64,000 nucleotides of DNA, taken from NCBI RefSeq assembly GCF_963082655.1, contig NC_081553.1, positions 125,446,578-125,510,577 of the forward strand. The letters run 5' to 3'. This stretch comes from Stomoxys calcitrans. Its lineage: Eukaryota > Arthropoda > Insecta > Diptera > Muscidae. Positions 42,936-55,575 of the stretch are shown one piece after another (the stretch's first letter is position 1; every line of letters begins with the position of its first letter). The notes beneath the pieces were generated by a model. The model was not told the DNA's origin and ran no database searches. It was given only the letters and a program-made list of their open reading frames with translations. A program made the position numbers and the translations under genes.

Positions 42936-43567
42936 ATAAAAATTGTCTAAGTGAGTCTGTAAAGGACTGCCACTCTTATCTAACCTTGGCCGATATCTCT
43001 TTATACACAAATAAAAGATAATGGATAAGAATTAAAATCCTATTTCAGCTATATGGCCCTATGGGGGCCATACTTGGTTTGGCTGTTCGTGACCAATAAT
43101 AAATCGGATTAGAATGGCTCCCTCTAGAGGCTCAAGAAGTATAATCAGGAGATCAATTTATATTGAAGCTATATCAGGTTATGAACCGATTTAGGTCATA
43201 CTTTACTCAGTTGTTGATGGTTAAACACTTCATGCAAAATGTCAACAAAATCGGATAATAACTGCGCCCTCCAGAGGCTCAAGAAGTCAAGATCCGAGAT
43301 TGGTTTATATAGAAGCTATATCAGGTTAGGAACCGTTTTGGACCATACGTGGCAGAATAGTTAGAAGTTAAAGTAAAACACTTGGTGGAAATTTTCAACC
43401 AAATCGGATAAGAATTGCGGCCTCTAAAGGCTCAAGAAGTCAAGATCCGATATCGGTTTATATGGCAGCTATACCAAAACATGGACCGATTTGGCCCATT
43501 TACAATCTCACTTATAAAAAGTATTTATGCAAAATTTCAAGCACCAAGCTTTACTCCTTCGAAAGTT
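42936..43567 (+). repeat. Family A monomers, start of an inverted structure (A10)
   Basis: Four or so monomers are seen (GATATCGGTTTATATGGCAG at about 43450 is the clearest). The sequence reaches TTTACTCCTTCGAAAGTTA and then switches to the opposite strand. Confidence 0.7.
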
Positions 43568-43718
43568 AGATATAGCTCCAATAGCAAAACAGTTCTTATT
43601 CAATATTCTTTGATTGCCTAAAAAGAGATACCGCGTAAAGAACTCGACAAATGCGATCCATGGTGGAGGGTATATAAGATTCGACCCGGCCGAACTTACT
43701 ACGCTTTTACTTGTTTCG
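43568..43718 (-). repeat. Inverted family A 5' end joined to A10
   Basis: On the minus strand it begins AAACAAGTAAAAGCGTAGTA with TTCGGCCGGGTCGAA and TATACCCTCCACCATGG, and stops after about 150 bp. It is joined tail to tail with A10, as in the larger structure at 16.5 kb. Confidence 0.75.
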
Positions 43719-45000
43719 AATAAGATTAATTGAACTGTTAAATCAATATAGTCAATCACTGCGAGAAAAACCAAATTTACAACATTCTCTCATGTATACT
43801 ATTTTTATTTTCTTTTGCGAATAAAAGTAAATATATGTTGCATCATCTAAAATCAAAACTATGCCAATTTATATATTAGTATACTGGAAATACAGAAGAA
43901 AAATCTTAATTATGTATACTTTGTCAACATCTGGTTTACGGTTAAATTATTAAAACTTCCATAATAATGTAGTTCAATGATTTTTAAATTGTATGCGAAA
44001 ATAAACAAATAAACATCTCCTAGAATATGCTAATAACTCAATTGGAAGATTTATTTTATTGTGATATTTGAAATTTAATTATATTTATTTCACTGTGACC
44101 GAAACCAGATTTGACACATTATTTGCTTTCTTAAATCTATATCAGATTAAAATGTCGGTTTACTTTTGGAGATCGGAAACAACAAAACTCCCTATACATG
44201 TTATATACAAATTATGATTTGAAACAGGAAAATGTTGAAAGCGATAACAAGACATAAACGCCATGGAAGAAACAGGGACTGGTTCTTTTTTCAATTTAGA
44301 ATAAATGAAATTGTCATTGAAGAAGTTCAATGATTTTTACCTTGACAAACATGTGACAGGGCCAAAAGTCAAACTTCGGCCTTGATTTTTTACTAATAGT
44401 ACATGCGAAAAAAAATAATTCGTTAGCCATAAACAATCTTTTCGGGAAGAAAAAGTCTTTTAATGATAAAGTTGGCACTTTCTATATGATTTATCACGCA
44501 AACAATCTATGCGCTATAGAAATTCTTGTTGCAACATTTTTGTTTGTGATATTTGGTTTGTGGTATACGAGCATTTTTTCTACACTCAAAAAAATAAAAC
44601 GTTTGGAATATATCTGCAACAAACAATCTGTTTTACTAGAGATGTACTCTTTATAGAAACTGAGTAACATTTACCTCCGCAGTTGAACGTTAGACGTGAA
44701 TTTGCAAACTTTAGATTAAAAATTCACTACGTTTATGGTAAAGCCTTTAATAACTTTTTCAGCGGTAGAGGATGGCTCTACGCGCTTAAATCCAAAAATT
44801 CTTTCCAGTCAAAATCCTTTTTCAGTAAAAGATGTTTTATTACACGTAAAGAAGCGTTGCCTTAGTTTATCTCTTGTGACTCTTCACTATGGCAGAGAGT
44901 GGGAGGCCCTGAGCTTACAAAGGCGTACGCTCAAACGCCTCATTTTTTTTAATGAGTAAAGATATTGAACAGAGGTACACCCTTTGATAAGGATACGGAT
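43719..45000. other. Unique AT-rich sequence, weakly repeated near its right end
   Basis: No gene is recognised. The segment 44655-44700 (GAGTAACATTTACCTCCGCA) faintly resembles 46040-46085, both preceding GACGT-containing sequence, which suggests an old repeat pair flanking the B copy between them. Confidence 0.25.
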
Positions 45001-45980
45001 CGACTCAGAACCAAATCGGGTAATAAATATGACTTTTATGGGCTTCAGACCTTTTATCGGGAGATCGGTCTACATGGCAGCTATATCTAGATATAGTCCG
45101 ATCCAAACCATATTTTGGGCGGATGTCGGGAGACGTAAAACTACCCACTGTTTCAAATTTCAGTGAAATCGGGTAATAAATAGGGCTTTTATGGGCTTCA
45201 GACCCTTTATCGGGAGATCGGTCTATATGGCAGCTATATCTATATATAGTCCGATCTGAACCATATTTGGGTCAGATGTCGGGAGGCCTAAAACTACTCA
45301 CTGTTTTAAATTTCAGCGAAATCAGATAAAAAATAAAGCTTTTATGGGCTTCAGACCCTTTATCAGGAGATCGGTCTATACAGCAGCTCTATCTAAATAT
45401 AGTCCGATCCAAATCATATTTAAGGCGGATGTCGGGAGACCTAAAATTGCAAACTGTTTCAAATTTCAGCGAATTCGGGTAATAAATAGGGCTTTTAAGG
45501 GTTTCAGACCTTTTATCGGGAGCTCGGTCTATATGGCAGCTATATCTAAATATAGTCCGATCTGAACCATATTTGTGTCAGATGTTGGTAGGCCTAAAAC
45601 TACTCACTGTTTCAAATTTCGAAATCGGATGAAAAATTAAGCATTTATGGGCATTAGACCCTTTATCGGAAAATCGGACTATTTAGCAGCTATATCCAAA
45701 TATGGTCCGATTTGGCCCGTTCAAGAACTTAACCAGCGTGCATCAAAAAGACATATCTGTGCCAAATTCCAGTTGAACATCTCAATTTTTGAAGGCTGTA
45801 GAGTGATTACAACAGACGGACGGACAGACACACAGACATCGTTAAATCGTCTTAGAATTTTAAGACGATCCGAAATATATATATACTTTGTAGGGTGGGA
45901 AATTGATATTTCGATGTGTTGCAAACGGAATGACTAAATGAATATACTCCCGATCCTACGGTGGTGGGTATAAAAATAAA
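45001..45980 (+). repeat. Family B variant with five regular monomers (B4)
   Basis: Monomers anchored at 45061, 45214, 45367, 45520 and 45670 give spacings of 153, 153, 153 and 150 bp. Each contains a form of GGGCTTCAGACCTTTTATCG and GGTCTATATGGCAGCTATAT. A GACGGACGGACAGACACACA tract and the terminal hairpin with GGTGGTGGGTATAAAAA end it. The 5' palindrome is missing. Confidence 0.85.
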
Positions 45981-46554
45981 TCGTTTGGAAAATTTTTTGA
46001 CACAAAAAATACTATTATTACGAAGTTTTTCTTTTGTTGTAACTGGGTAACGTTTCGCTTCGCCGTATCAGACGTAGACCATAAACGTAGCATATTGAAC
46101 GAACCTAACTTTGTGTAATATAAACCCTTTAACAGCTACGCCTACAGAAAAGAGGACCTCTCCCTTGTTCTAGGCCAACAACTCTTTAAAGGCAACAGTG
46201 TTTCAATAGCCGCAAACGATTATTCGTTGAAAACGACGTCGGCGAGCTTAAAGCAAAATAAGTCGGCTGTGGCGAGGATTATCATGACAAGAGTACATTG
46301 ATGAACTTCAACCTTTGTATGGCGATGAATTCAATCAGGGCCAACGCTCGCTAAATGTCAAATTCCATGAGGTAGAGGCATCTTCGGGCATTTCTTCCAC
46401 CAGCATACATTCGATATTCCATGAACACCTTGTCTTAAAAACAGGTTTGATCTCATTGAACTCCGCATAATTTGACAACAGCTAACAAAAGGCTCGCGTC
46501 GGTTAGTGCGCCGAAAAGTTAATCTCACATGCGTATGAACCCGAAACAAACAAA
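45981..46554. other. Unrecognised sequence between B4 and A11
   Basis: A minus-strand frame at 46358-46549 is open but matches no family I know. The composition is mildly GC-rich around 46200-46500, so it may be a decayed gene or transposon. Confidence 0.25.
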
Positions 46555-47451
46555 AACAAGTAAAAGCGTGCTAAGTTCGGCCGGGCCAAATCTTGGGAAC
46601 CCACCACCATGGATTCTGCTAAAAATTTATACAAACTAAATTTAGTTGAATGGCTTCTGTCAAACCAGCAAAATTAAAGCTTCTAGGAACCAAACAAGGA
46701 TAATCGAAAGACCGGTTCATAAGGGAGCTTTATCAGGTTATATACCGATTTGGACCATACTTGACAAATCGGGAAATCGGTTTATATGGGAGCTAATACA
46801 GGTTAAAAATCGATTTGAACCTTACTTGGCATACTTATTAGAAGTCATAACAGAACAATATGTGCAAAATTTAAGCCAAATCGAATGAAAATTGAGGTTT
46901 CTAGGGGCTCAAGAAGTCAAATTGAGAGATCGGTTTATATGGCAGCTATACCAGGTTATTGACCGATTTAGACCGTACTTGGGGCACAGTTGTTGGAAGT
47001 CATAACGGAATACAATATGCAAAATTTCGGTCTCCAGTGGCTCAAGAAGTTATGAGATCGGTTTATATGGGGGCTCTGTCAGGCTATTGACCAATTAAGA
47101 CCGTACTCAGCAGAGTTGTTGGAAGTCATAACAGAACACTACGTGCAAAATTTCAGCCAAATCAGACAGAAATTGTGGCTTCCAGGGGCTCAAGAAGTCA
47201 AATCGGGAGATCAGATTATATGGGAGCTATATTCAAATCTGAAACGATATGCCCCATTTGCAATCCCCAACGACCTAGCGTTCGACCGCTATCGTGATTT
47301 CGACAGACGGATGAACATGGCTAGATCGATTCAGAATGTCGAGAGGATCCAGAATATATATAATTTATGGGGTCGCAGATCAATATTTCGAGGTGTTACA
47401 AACGGAATGACTAAATTAGTATACCCCCATCCTATGTGCTGGGTATAAAAA
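46555..47451 (+). repeat. Family A element, variant subfamily (A11)
   Basis: It starts AACAAGTAAAAGCGTGCTAA and carries CTTGGGAACCCACCACCATG, the same variant block as A4. Monomers contain GGCTTCCAGGGGCTCAAGAA. It ends CCCCCATCCTATGTGCTGGG TATAAAAAC, a hairpin with a damaged right arm. Confidence 0.85.
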
Positions 47452-47589
47452 CAATCGACCGTGTGGGCTTTTGAAGTCAAGCCAAATCTAACGAAAATTG
47501 TTCGTGGAAGAAGCACTTTGAGCAACATAGGACGCTCAATTCTGAGTGGTACATCACAATTTGTTTGCCTGAAGAATTGGGATAAATAA

Positions 47590-48355
47590 AGAAGTAAAAA
47601 CGTGCTAAGTTTGGCCGGGTCGAATCTTATATACCCTCCACGATGGATCGCATTTGTCGAGTTCTATGCGCGGTATCTCTTTTTAGGCAAACAAAGAATA
47701 TTGAATAAGAACTGGTATGCTATTGGAGCTATATCAAGTTACAGTCCGATTCGGACCATAAATGAATGCTGAACATTGTACAAGTCATTGTGTAATATTT
47801 CAGTTCATTCGGATAAGAATTGCGCCTTGTAGGGGCTCAAGAGCAAAATCAGAAGATCGGTTTATATGGGAGCTGTATCAAGCTATTGATCGATTCAGAC
47901 CATATTAGACACATATGTTAAAAGTCATGAGAGAAGCCGTTGTACAAAATTTCTGCCAAATCGGATGAGAATTGCGCCCTCTAGAGGCTGAAGAAGTCAA
48001 GAGCCCAGATCGGTTTATATACTTAGCGCAGTTATTGGAAGTGATACCAAAACGCCATGTGCAAAATTACAGTCAAATCACCGACCTACACTAATAAAAA
48101 GTATTTGTGCAAAATTTCAAGCAGCTAGATTTGCAAATGCAAATTTGTAAAATCTTTACTCCTTCGAAAGTTAGCGTGCTTTCGACAGACAGAGGGACGA
48201 ACGGACGGACGGACGGACATGGGTAGATCGTCCTAAAATGACATGACGATCAAGAATATATATACACTTTATGGGGTCTCAGACGTATATTTCAAGGTGC
48301 TACAAACTGAATGACAAAATTAGTATTCCCCCTATCCTATGGTGGAGGGTATAAA
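47590..48355 (+). repeat. Family A element (A12)
   Basis: It starts AGAAGTAAAAACGTGCTAAG with a mutated palindrome, then TATACCCTCCACGATGG. Few monomers remain. The GGACGAACGGACGGACGGAC tract and the terminal hairpin with ATGGTGGAGGGTATAAA are clear. Confidence 0.8.
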
Positions 48356-48852
48356 GAACGAACAAGAGGGGACGAATTATTGTATTTTTGACTGGTCAAA
48401 ACCTTATATTGATGGATCATTCACCGTACAGCTCTATCTGGGCATTCATTCTTTTTTTTCCCGCACATTAAGATAAAAATGCGTGATCAATGACTTTTGT
48501 CGCCAGGAAATGCTGTTGAAACGTTTAATAACCTTTTTGGAGGTGTCTCAATCGGAGTGGAAAAGTGTTGGGTTTAGCGAATGTAAAAGCGTATAAATCA
48601 TGCTGATGGAAACTTTGAAAAACTATTAAACCATTTTTGGCAGTACAAATTTGCGTTTACATATAGCAGCTCTCATACGGCCCACAGCTTTCATATAAAT
48701 CTCTCCTTCAGTTTCACTTCTTGGACTAAAAGAAGCCTCAGTTATACGCCGATGCATGGTACTGGAGCGCAAAAATAATTTTTATGAACACATTTTACAC
48801 CTTGGCTAGTCGTTTACTGCGAACGTGACATATTAAAGGGCTTCTGATATTT
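48356..48852. other. Unique sequence between two repeat copies
   Basis: No recognised gene or repeat in about 500 bp. Confidence 0.3.
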
Positions 48853-49758
48853 TTTTTATACCCACCACCGAGGGATGGGGGCATATTCATTTTGTCATTC
48901 CGTTTGCAACACATCGAAATATCAATTTCCGACCCTATAAAGTATAGACGATCTAGACATGTCCGTCCGTCTGTCTGTTGCAATCACGCTACAGTCTTCA
49001 AAAATAGAGATATTGAGCTGAAATTTTGCACAGATTCTTTTTTGTCCATAAGCAGGTTAAGATCGAAGATGGGCTATATCGGACTATATCTTGATATAGC
49101 CAACATATAAACCGATCCGCTGATTTAGGGTCTTAGGCCCATAAAAGCCACATTTATTATTCGATTTTGCTGAAATTCGGGACAGTGAGTTGTGTTAGGC
49201 CCTTCGACATTCTTCGTTAATTTGGCCCGGATCGGTCTAGATTTGGATATAGCTGTCATATAGACCGATCCTCCGATTAAGGGTCTTAGGCCAATAAAAG
49301 CCACATTTATTATTCGATTTTGCTGAAATTTGGGACTGTGAGTTGTGTTAGGGCCTTCGACATCTTTCTTCAATTTGGCTCAGATCGGTCCAGATTGTAA
49401 TATAGCTGGCATATAGACCGATCTTCCGATTTAGAGTCTTAAGCCCATAAAAGCCACATTTATTATCCGATTATGCTGAAATTTGGTACAGTGAGTTGTG
49501 TTAGGCCCTTCGACATCTTTCTTCAATTTGGCCCTGATCGGATCAGATTTGGATATAGCTGCCATATAGACCGATCTCTCGATTTAATGTTTTGGGCCCA
49601 TAAAAGGCTCATTTATTGTCCGATGTTGCCGAAATTTGGGACAGAGAGTTAAGTTAAGCCCCTCCATATATTTCGATGAAAGGTGGTTTACCTATATACC
49701 CGAGGTGATGGGTATCCAAAGTTCGGCCGGGCCGAACTTACCGCCTTTTTTTATTTGT
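48853..49758 (-). repeat. Family B element with regular monomers (B5)
   Basis: On the given strand ACCGATC anchors occur at 49111, 49264, 49417 and 49570, spacings of exactly 153 bp three times. The right end has the perfect palindrome TTCGGCCGGGCCGAA. The left end has the terminal hairpin CCCACCACCGAGGGATGGGG and CATTTTGTCATTCCGTTTGC. Confidence 0.9.
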
Positions 49759-50925
49759 TATATGTTAAATCAATGCCAATAGTTCTCAGAGACATTTTCT
49801 AAGAAAATGTTATCATAAAACCTATGTGAAAATATAATTCTCTGTAATTGTTTACCAAAGGAATCTTGGAATTCTAAAACCTGTTTTCTACCCCCACAAG
49901 CATCCACACACTTCAAAGGTATGGATTTTCATTCATTCCCATTATTGAAATGGCAAACCGTACCTCACCACCGTTGATAGCAGCAAATATCAAATCGATA
50001 TTAGAATGAATACACATCTACGATAGTTTTATTCCTATGAAAGCAACAAACATTTTTTATTTATACGCAAATCATTTGTAATAATAGTCTATTTAAATGG
50101 TTTCTAATTAATTGCTAATTAATTGTACCAAGCCAATATGGATTGTATTAGTAACACATACATCATACGCCCGTGGGTATGGTGTTAAGCTCGTGAGCTA
50201 TCATTTTTCATTTCATAAAAGCCGTTGTTTTGAAAAAATTATTTTATTTCGTTTCTTTACAATTGGAATAGTAAACAATACCTGAGCGAAAAAAAGTCGA
50301 TCGCATAAATAAAAGGTTTTGTGTTTGTTTGTCACATCAAAGGCATTCACATAATAAAAACAATTAACCATAAATACGCGTGTAAACACAATTATGTGTG
50401 TGACCTTTATTAAATACATATTTCTCACCGCCAGTCAGTCATTTGGGCCAACAAACGGCCTGTCAATTCAGTTTTATGCCATTTTAATTAAAGACTGGCA
50501 AACGATCTGTGACTCACAGCAGTCTATAAATCTGGCATAAATAAAGATTGGCGCAAACTAAGACTAAAGATTTAAAAAAGACAAAAACATTAACCTTAAA
50601 CAAACTAATTTCTACGATGCCATAAATCATCCCAGTTTTGTCATATAATGTCTTGCAATTAAATATTTAAATCTACCCTTTATTTCACCTTATTTTTCGG
50701 AATCAAGTAAACAAGGTGAAGAATTTGACCGGGCTAGATTTTCTGAACCGGAGTTAAAAGCTGACTTACTATGGATATTGTAAGAACGCTTACAAAATTT
50801 TAACTAATTGAGAAGAATATCAAGTTGAATTTGGTCGGACCCAATCATATATACACTCCATCATGTATCGCATTTTACAAGTTCTTTGATTGACATTTTC
50901 TTTTCCTAAAGATATCGATTTATAT
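49759..50925. other. Unique AT-rich sequence
   Basis: No gene is recognised. A tract near 50425-50530 with CAATTCAGTTTTATGCCATT and GACTGGCAAACGATCTGTGA looks less degraded than its surroundings and could be a regulatory element. Near 50820-50900 there is a weak family A 5' remnant (CCAATCATATATACACTCCA). Confidence 0.25.
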
Positions 50926-52895
50926 ACCCAATAGCTGGACGGGGCCAGCTCCCCTGCGCCTTCTTTTACTTTATTTCGAATTATATAGAACCAAATAGCT
51001 GGACGAGGCCCGCTCCGCTGCGCCTTCTTTTACTTTATGTGGAACACAAGTTTCCTTGGAATATTTATTTTCGAAAATTAAAGAGCTTTTAGGGAAATAC
51101 CATGCTACGAAAATAGCATATCGATTGATTAACAGTTTAACAATATAAGTGCCTTTATCTTTATCACCACATGAACTTTGTTGGTCTACGAATTTAAGTT
51201 TGGATGTAAGTTGTATTCCATTCTTAAAATACTTTATTTCAGCCCGATATTCTCATGATGTCTGATTTAGGGGTGTTTTCGGGGGTGAGATGGTCCCCCA
51301 GACACTTGGCCTTGAAAACATGTCAGCATCGTGCTCTTCTCTCCAGCATCGTGCACTTCATACCATTTTGGACCTTTATTTGGGAACCTTTATTTGAGCC
51401 CCATATTGTGATGGCCAGTAAAAAATTGTTGTTTGTGGGGTATTTTGGGAAAGGGTTTGGCCCCCAGAAAATTGGTCCCGAAAGTGGGTATGAATTCTTG
51501 CTCTTCCCCTCAATTCCTTTCATTTAATCCCCACATTGAGATGGTTGGTAAATATGCCCGATTTAGGGGTGTTTTGGGGAGTGGAGTGGTCCCCCAAACA
51601 CTAAGCCCCTAAAATATATCAGCATTTTGCTCTATTCTCATATACTTGAAACCCATATTGCCATTGGCCTCAAAATTGGATATCAAATTCGTTTTCTAAT
51701 CTCAAATACCATTCCCTTAAACCACTGATTGAAAAATCCAGCAGATATGTGCGGTTTGGGGAATGGGCCCTAAAAACTATGAATATCGAACTCCACTGTC
51801 TTGAAGACCCAAAATGTCTTGGTAAGCAAATACGTCCTACTTGGGGGTTTTTGTGGTGGTGGGAGGAATGTTGATGTCAGATTCAGGGTCTACTCCCAAA
51901 TACCCTTCATTTGAGCTCCATTTTTCCATAGTCGGCAAACATGACCGGTTTGGGGGGTGTTTTGGGGGATGGGGCGGCCACTCAATGACTTGGCTTTGAA
52001 AATATATATCAGATTCGTATTCTACTCTAAAAAACCTTGCATTTGAGCCTCATATTGCAATGGTCAGCAAATACTACCTATTTGGGTGGTGTTATGGGGC
52101 CACCCCCATAGACACTTTTCTCGAACATTGATATCAGATTCGTGCTTTACTTCCAAAGGCCTTTCATTAGAGTCCCATATTGCTATAATCGTAAATTTGT
52201 CATCCTTGAGGTATGTTCTCGGGGATGGGGGCCCCCCGAACACTTGGTCCCACATCCGGATATCAGATTCGTATTCTGCACTCAAATACTATTTATTTAA
52301 GGCCCATATTGACATGGTCAGTAAATAAGTATTGTTTGGGGGGGTGTTTCGCTGAAGAAACATTGTCCCAAATTTAGATTCGTATTTCACTCACAAATAG
52401 CTTTCATTTGAGTCCCATATTGCCGTGGTCAGTAAATATGCCCGATTTAGGGGTGTTTTTGAGGGTTGGGGTGGTCCCTCAAGCACTTGGTCCGACATAT
52501 AGATATCAGATACGTTTTCTAATTTTAAATACCTTTCATTTGAGTCCCATATTGTCGTGATTAGTGTATATATATATTTGGTAAGTTTTGGTGTGGGCGC
52601 CCCCCCTAGGTACCCCATCCGAAATTTGGACACCAAATGTTTGTTTGTAGGTTGCTATAAGAGAGCGCACAAAATTTCGCTTGGATCACACCACCCATCT
52701 CTGAGATCTGGCGTTTCTGAAAATTAGGGTAAGGAGGAGGGTCCGCTCCCCCTTCAGATAACAACCAAAGGATCATTATGCACTATCAGTGAAAATTTCA
52801 GGAAAATCGTTTGAGCCGTATCTGAGTCTATAAGGAACACACAAACAAACAAACCTACAAACAAACACAAAATGATTTTTATATATAAGAAGATA
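50926..52895 (+). repeat. Family D element, complete on the plus strand (D1)
   Basis: The 5' end is duplicated: AATAGCTGGACGGGGCCAGC at about 50931 and AATAGCTGGACGAGGCCCGC at about 50993, each followed by CTGCGCCTTCTTTTACTTTA. Units built on CATTTGAGTCCCATATTG recur at 52040, 52165, 52294, 52405 and 52537, spacings of 125, 129, 111 and 132 bp. The 3' end carries AACAAACAAACC repeats and GATTTTTATATATAAGA. No conserved coding frame is seen. Confidence 0.8.
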
Positions 52896-52899
52896 TCAA

Positions 52900-53215
52900 G
52901 ATATAAAGCGTTATCGAACATACTTGTCAAGGCTATTAAAGTCATAACTAATTACCACATTCATAATTTCAGCTAAATCGAGTAGTAATTGCTCCCGCTA
53001 GAAGCTGATAAAATCTAATCGGGACACAGTTTTAAATGGGAAGTTTATCAAGTTATGAACCGATTTGAACCATTCTTGGTATATTCTTTTTTATCCATAT
53101 AGGATAAGAATTGCGTCCTCTGCAGGCTCAGTATAATCGTGATATCGGTTTACAATTTCGGGTGGCCAGATTTATTCTTGCGAAAGTCAGCGTCCTTCGA
53201 CAGATGACATCAATA
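52900..53215 (+). repeat. Family A monomers, degenerate (A13)
   Basis: It contains AAGTTATGAACCGATTTGAA, GAATTGCGTCCTCTGCAGGC and AGTCAGCGTCCTTCGACAGA, all recognisable family A words with many changes. Both ends are missing. Confidence 0.6.
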
Positions 53216-53389
53216 ATATAAATTGTGATTTTTATGAGTTTAGTTTTTCAGGGTGACAGCACTGGTTAAAAATTGTGTTCAAACGGCATCTGTGAAAGTG
53301 AAAAGTGTTCAATATACTCTGCCAATTCACAAACTTAGTAAATAAACAACTAGTGCTGTTATTACCTGTTATTGTACATTTTTGGACAT

Positions 53390-53590
53390 TAAACCAACGA
53401 GTCGCATTCGTAGAGTGCGTACCGAAGAGAATATTGCAACTATAACGAGCAGTGCCAACGAGAATAGTGAAATGTCCGTTCGTAGCTGTTCTCTAGACAT
53501 GGAAAGGCTATTTGAAACGGACCCGTGAACATATTTACATGAAGTTATTTAAAACAACTGTTTTAAACGGTCCTTAGAGACTGGATAAAC
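53390..53590 (+). pseudogene. Tc1/mariner transposase N-terminal (HTH) fragment
   Basis: The frame reads RIRRVRTEENIATITSSANE followed by NSEMSVRSCS, then degenerates past a TGA. RTEENIA....S....SIRRRSQ is the second DNA-binding helix region of the same transposase group as the elements at 17.4 and 61.8 kb. The first helix region and catalytic core are absent. It abuts the non-LTR fragment that begins at about 53590. Confidence 0.55.
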
Positions 53591-55390
53591 CATATGCTAA
53601 GGAACAGGTGGATAAATTGTGTGTCCCATGGCATAAATATAAGGGAGAAAGTGGCACAGCGGGGCATTTTATCGCCACTCCTATGGGTGACCACAACAAA
53701 TGACCTATTACGGATACCGACTGAGGAGAGATTGAACCCGTCTGCTAAGTATTATAACATGATACTTCTAAGGGGTAAGGATATGGCATAGGACTGGGCT
53801 AGACCCAGGGGTCTCAATGTTAATCCAGAGAAGACTGAAATTTGCCTGTTCACGAGGAAGATGAAGGTGGGCAAATTTAACGCACCACGTTTCCTCAATA
53901 AGACGATTTCGATAACTGACAAGGTCAAATACTTAGGTGTGATCTTGGACAGGAAACTGAATTGGAAGTGGCACATTCAGGAGCGTACTAAGAAGGCTCA
54001 CAGATGTTGGACACTATGTAGACGGGCCGTTGGCTCGAAATGGGGCCTGAATCCGAGGATAGTCTACTGGCTCTACAGGAGCGTGATTAGACCATTACTT
54101 ACTTACGTTTCAGTAGTTTGGTGGACTGCGATGGAGAAAAAGTGCAACATAAGGACCATACAAAAGGTTCAGGAACATGTTGCCTTGGCATTGCCGGAGC
54201 GATGAGGACCACGCCCACTAGAGCACTGCAGACTATCCTAGATATCCGACCCATCGACATACAGATTAAGTGTGAGACAGCCACTACGGCTATGAGACTT
54301 AAGGCGATGGGAGAATGGATTGAGGAAGGGAGCAGCTCATGCCATCGCGATATAATCGAAGCGACGATAGGAAACCTGGAAGGAAGGGAAGAGATTTCCG
54401 ATCGAATACCTGAGATGAACCTTGAAGTCGAGTGCGACGCACTGCTGCCATCTGCACAGTCTTGGATTGACGAAACCCTAGTATTGCCATCAGGAAGATC
54501 ATGTTACACGGATGGATCAAAGCTAGAGGACAGAGTGAGCCTGGGGGTATACATTGAGAACCCAGGGACTGAGATCTGTTTTAGACTGCCTGACCATAAA
54601 ACGGTCCTGCAGGCGGAGATCCGGGCGATCACAAAATGCGTGAAGTGGTGTGGTGCTAACGAGATGACATCGAGTGTGAACAATGTTACCGACAAGAAAA
54701 TTGCCATAAGGGCAATAACAACCAGGATGATAAGGTCACGAACAGTCTTGCAGTGTAAGAAGGAGATTAACGCCTTCTATAACGGAGTAAGGGGAACTGA
54801 CAGAGGAGACGATTTGACGGTGAAGCCCAGAGGACTGCCGTCAATAAACTTGGTGAACCCGCAGCCTTTCGGGTCGACGCAGTCCGAGTTAAGGGAGTGG
54901 GTGACGAATGCGCATGCAACATTGTGGAACAGCGAAATGGTCGTTAGGGGGGATCCAGATCGTGAGAAGACGAGGCTATTACTGAAAGGAAGCAAGAAGG
55001 AGGTCAGTAAAGCTATTGGTATCATAACGGAATACATAGGACTGCGAGCTAACTTATGTAAAATCGGTGCGGCAAGTGACAGCATGTGTAGGGCATGCGG
55101 GGAAGATGATGAGACGTTGGAGCATTTTCTTTGCCATCGCCCGGCTAACGCGTCTAACAGATATCGGCACTTAGGTGGAGACACAATAACAGACGTGAAC
55201 TAACTTAGGGGAGTGGTATTGAAAACAATTAAGGATTTTGTAAGTAGCACGGAATTCCTAACTTAAAATTTTCTTTTTAGGGGTTACTTTATAGTTTTTA
55301 CAGCGCACAACAAGCCGATTACTGGGTTAGGTGTATGTCCATAGTGGCATGGGGCGGATTAATATCTGCACCCTCTTTTCAACCTAAACT
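53591..55390 (+). pseudogene. Non-LTR retrotransposon, RT to 3' end (5'-truncated)
   Basis: The RT palm begins near GILSPLLWVTTTNDLLRI (53665-53720). The catalytic YADD region is destroyed (KYYNMILLRGKD). NKTISITDKVKYLGVILDRK and VVWWTAMEKK follow in good order, then the frame shifts near 54180. RNase H retains CYTDGSK, LQAEIRAITK and TDKKIAIRAI, but a deletion has removed the PGHSGV segment. The C-terminal cysteine motif reads MCRACGEDDETLEHFLCH, and the frame ends at 55203. The 3' end reads TTCAACCTAAAC. It is the best preserved 3' half of this family here; ORF2 RNase H suggests the I/LOA group. Confidence 0.85.
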
Positions 55391-55394
55391 ACCC

Positions 55395-55575
55395 TTGCCA
55401 AAATAGTGGATTTAAAGTTAAATGTCCTGCAGAACTCTATGGTATTTTGTGCTTTCGGAGCTTGTATGATATTTACTGTTGAAATTTACGCATAGACCGC
55501 ATTCGTCAGCCCACTTTGCTAAAGAATATTTCTTAGAGTGCTGGCAGAATTCTCTCTAACCGAAATAGCCAAACC
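55395..55575 (-). pseudogene. Non-LTR RT fragment of a second family
   Basis: On the minus strand LAKWADECGLCVNFNSK is the usual WA...GLxVN segment after the RT palm, and ESTKYHRVLQD is a damaged form of SVKYLGVLLD. The right side of this fragment (GGATTTAAAGTTAAAT) matches that of the fragment at 20855-20955. Confidence 0.55.

Noticed and set aside
45061..45700. CRISPR-like regular repeats
   Set aside because: The period is regular, but whole 153-bp monomers are similar; there are no short repeats separated by unique spacers. The setting is a fly genome.
54118..55203. A 361-codon intact host gene
   Set aside because: The frame is a decayed retrotransposon RNase H and C-terminal region. The upstream RT lies in another frame and an internal deletion removes a core motif.
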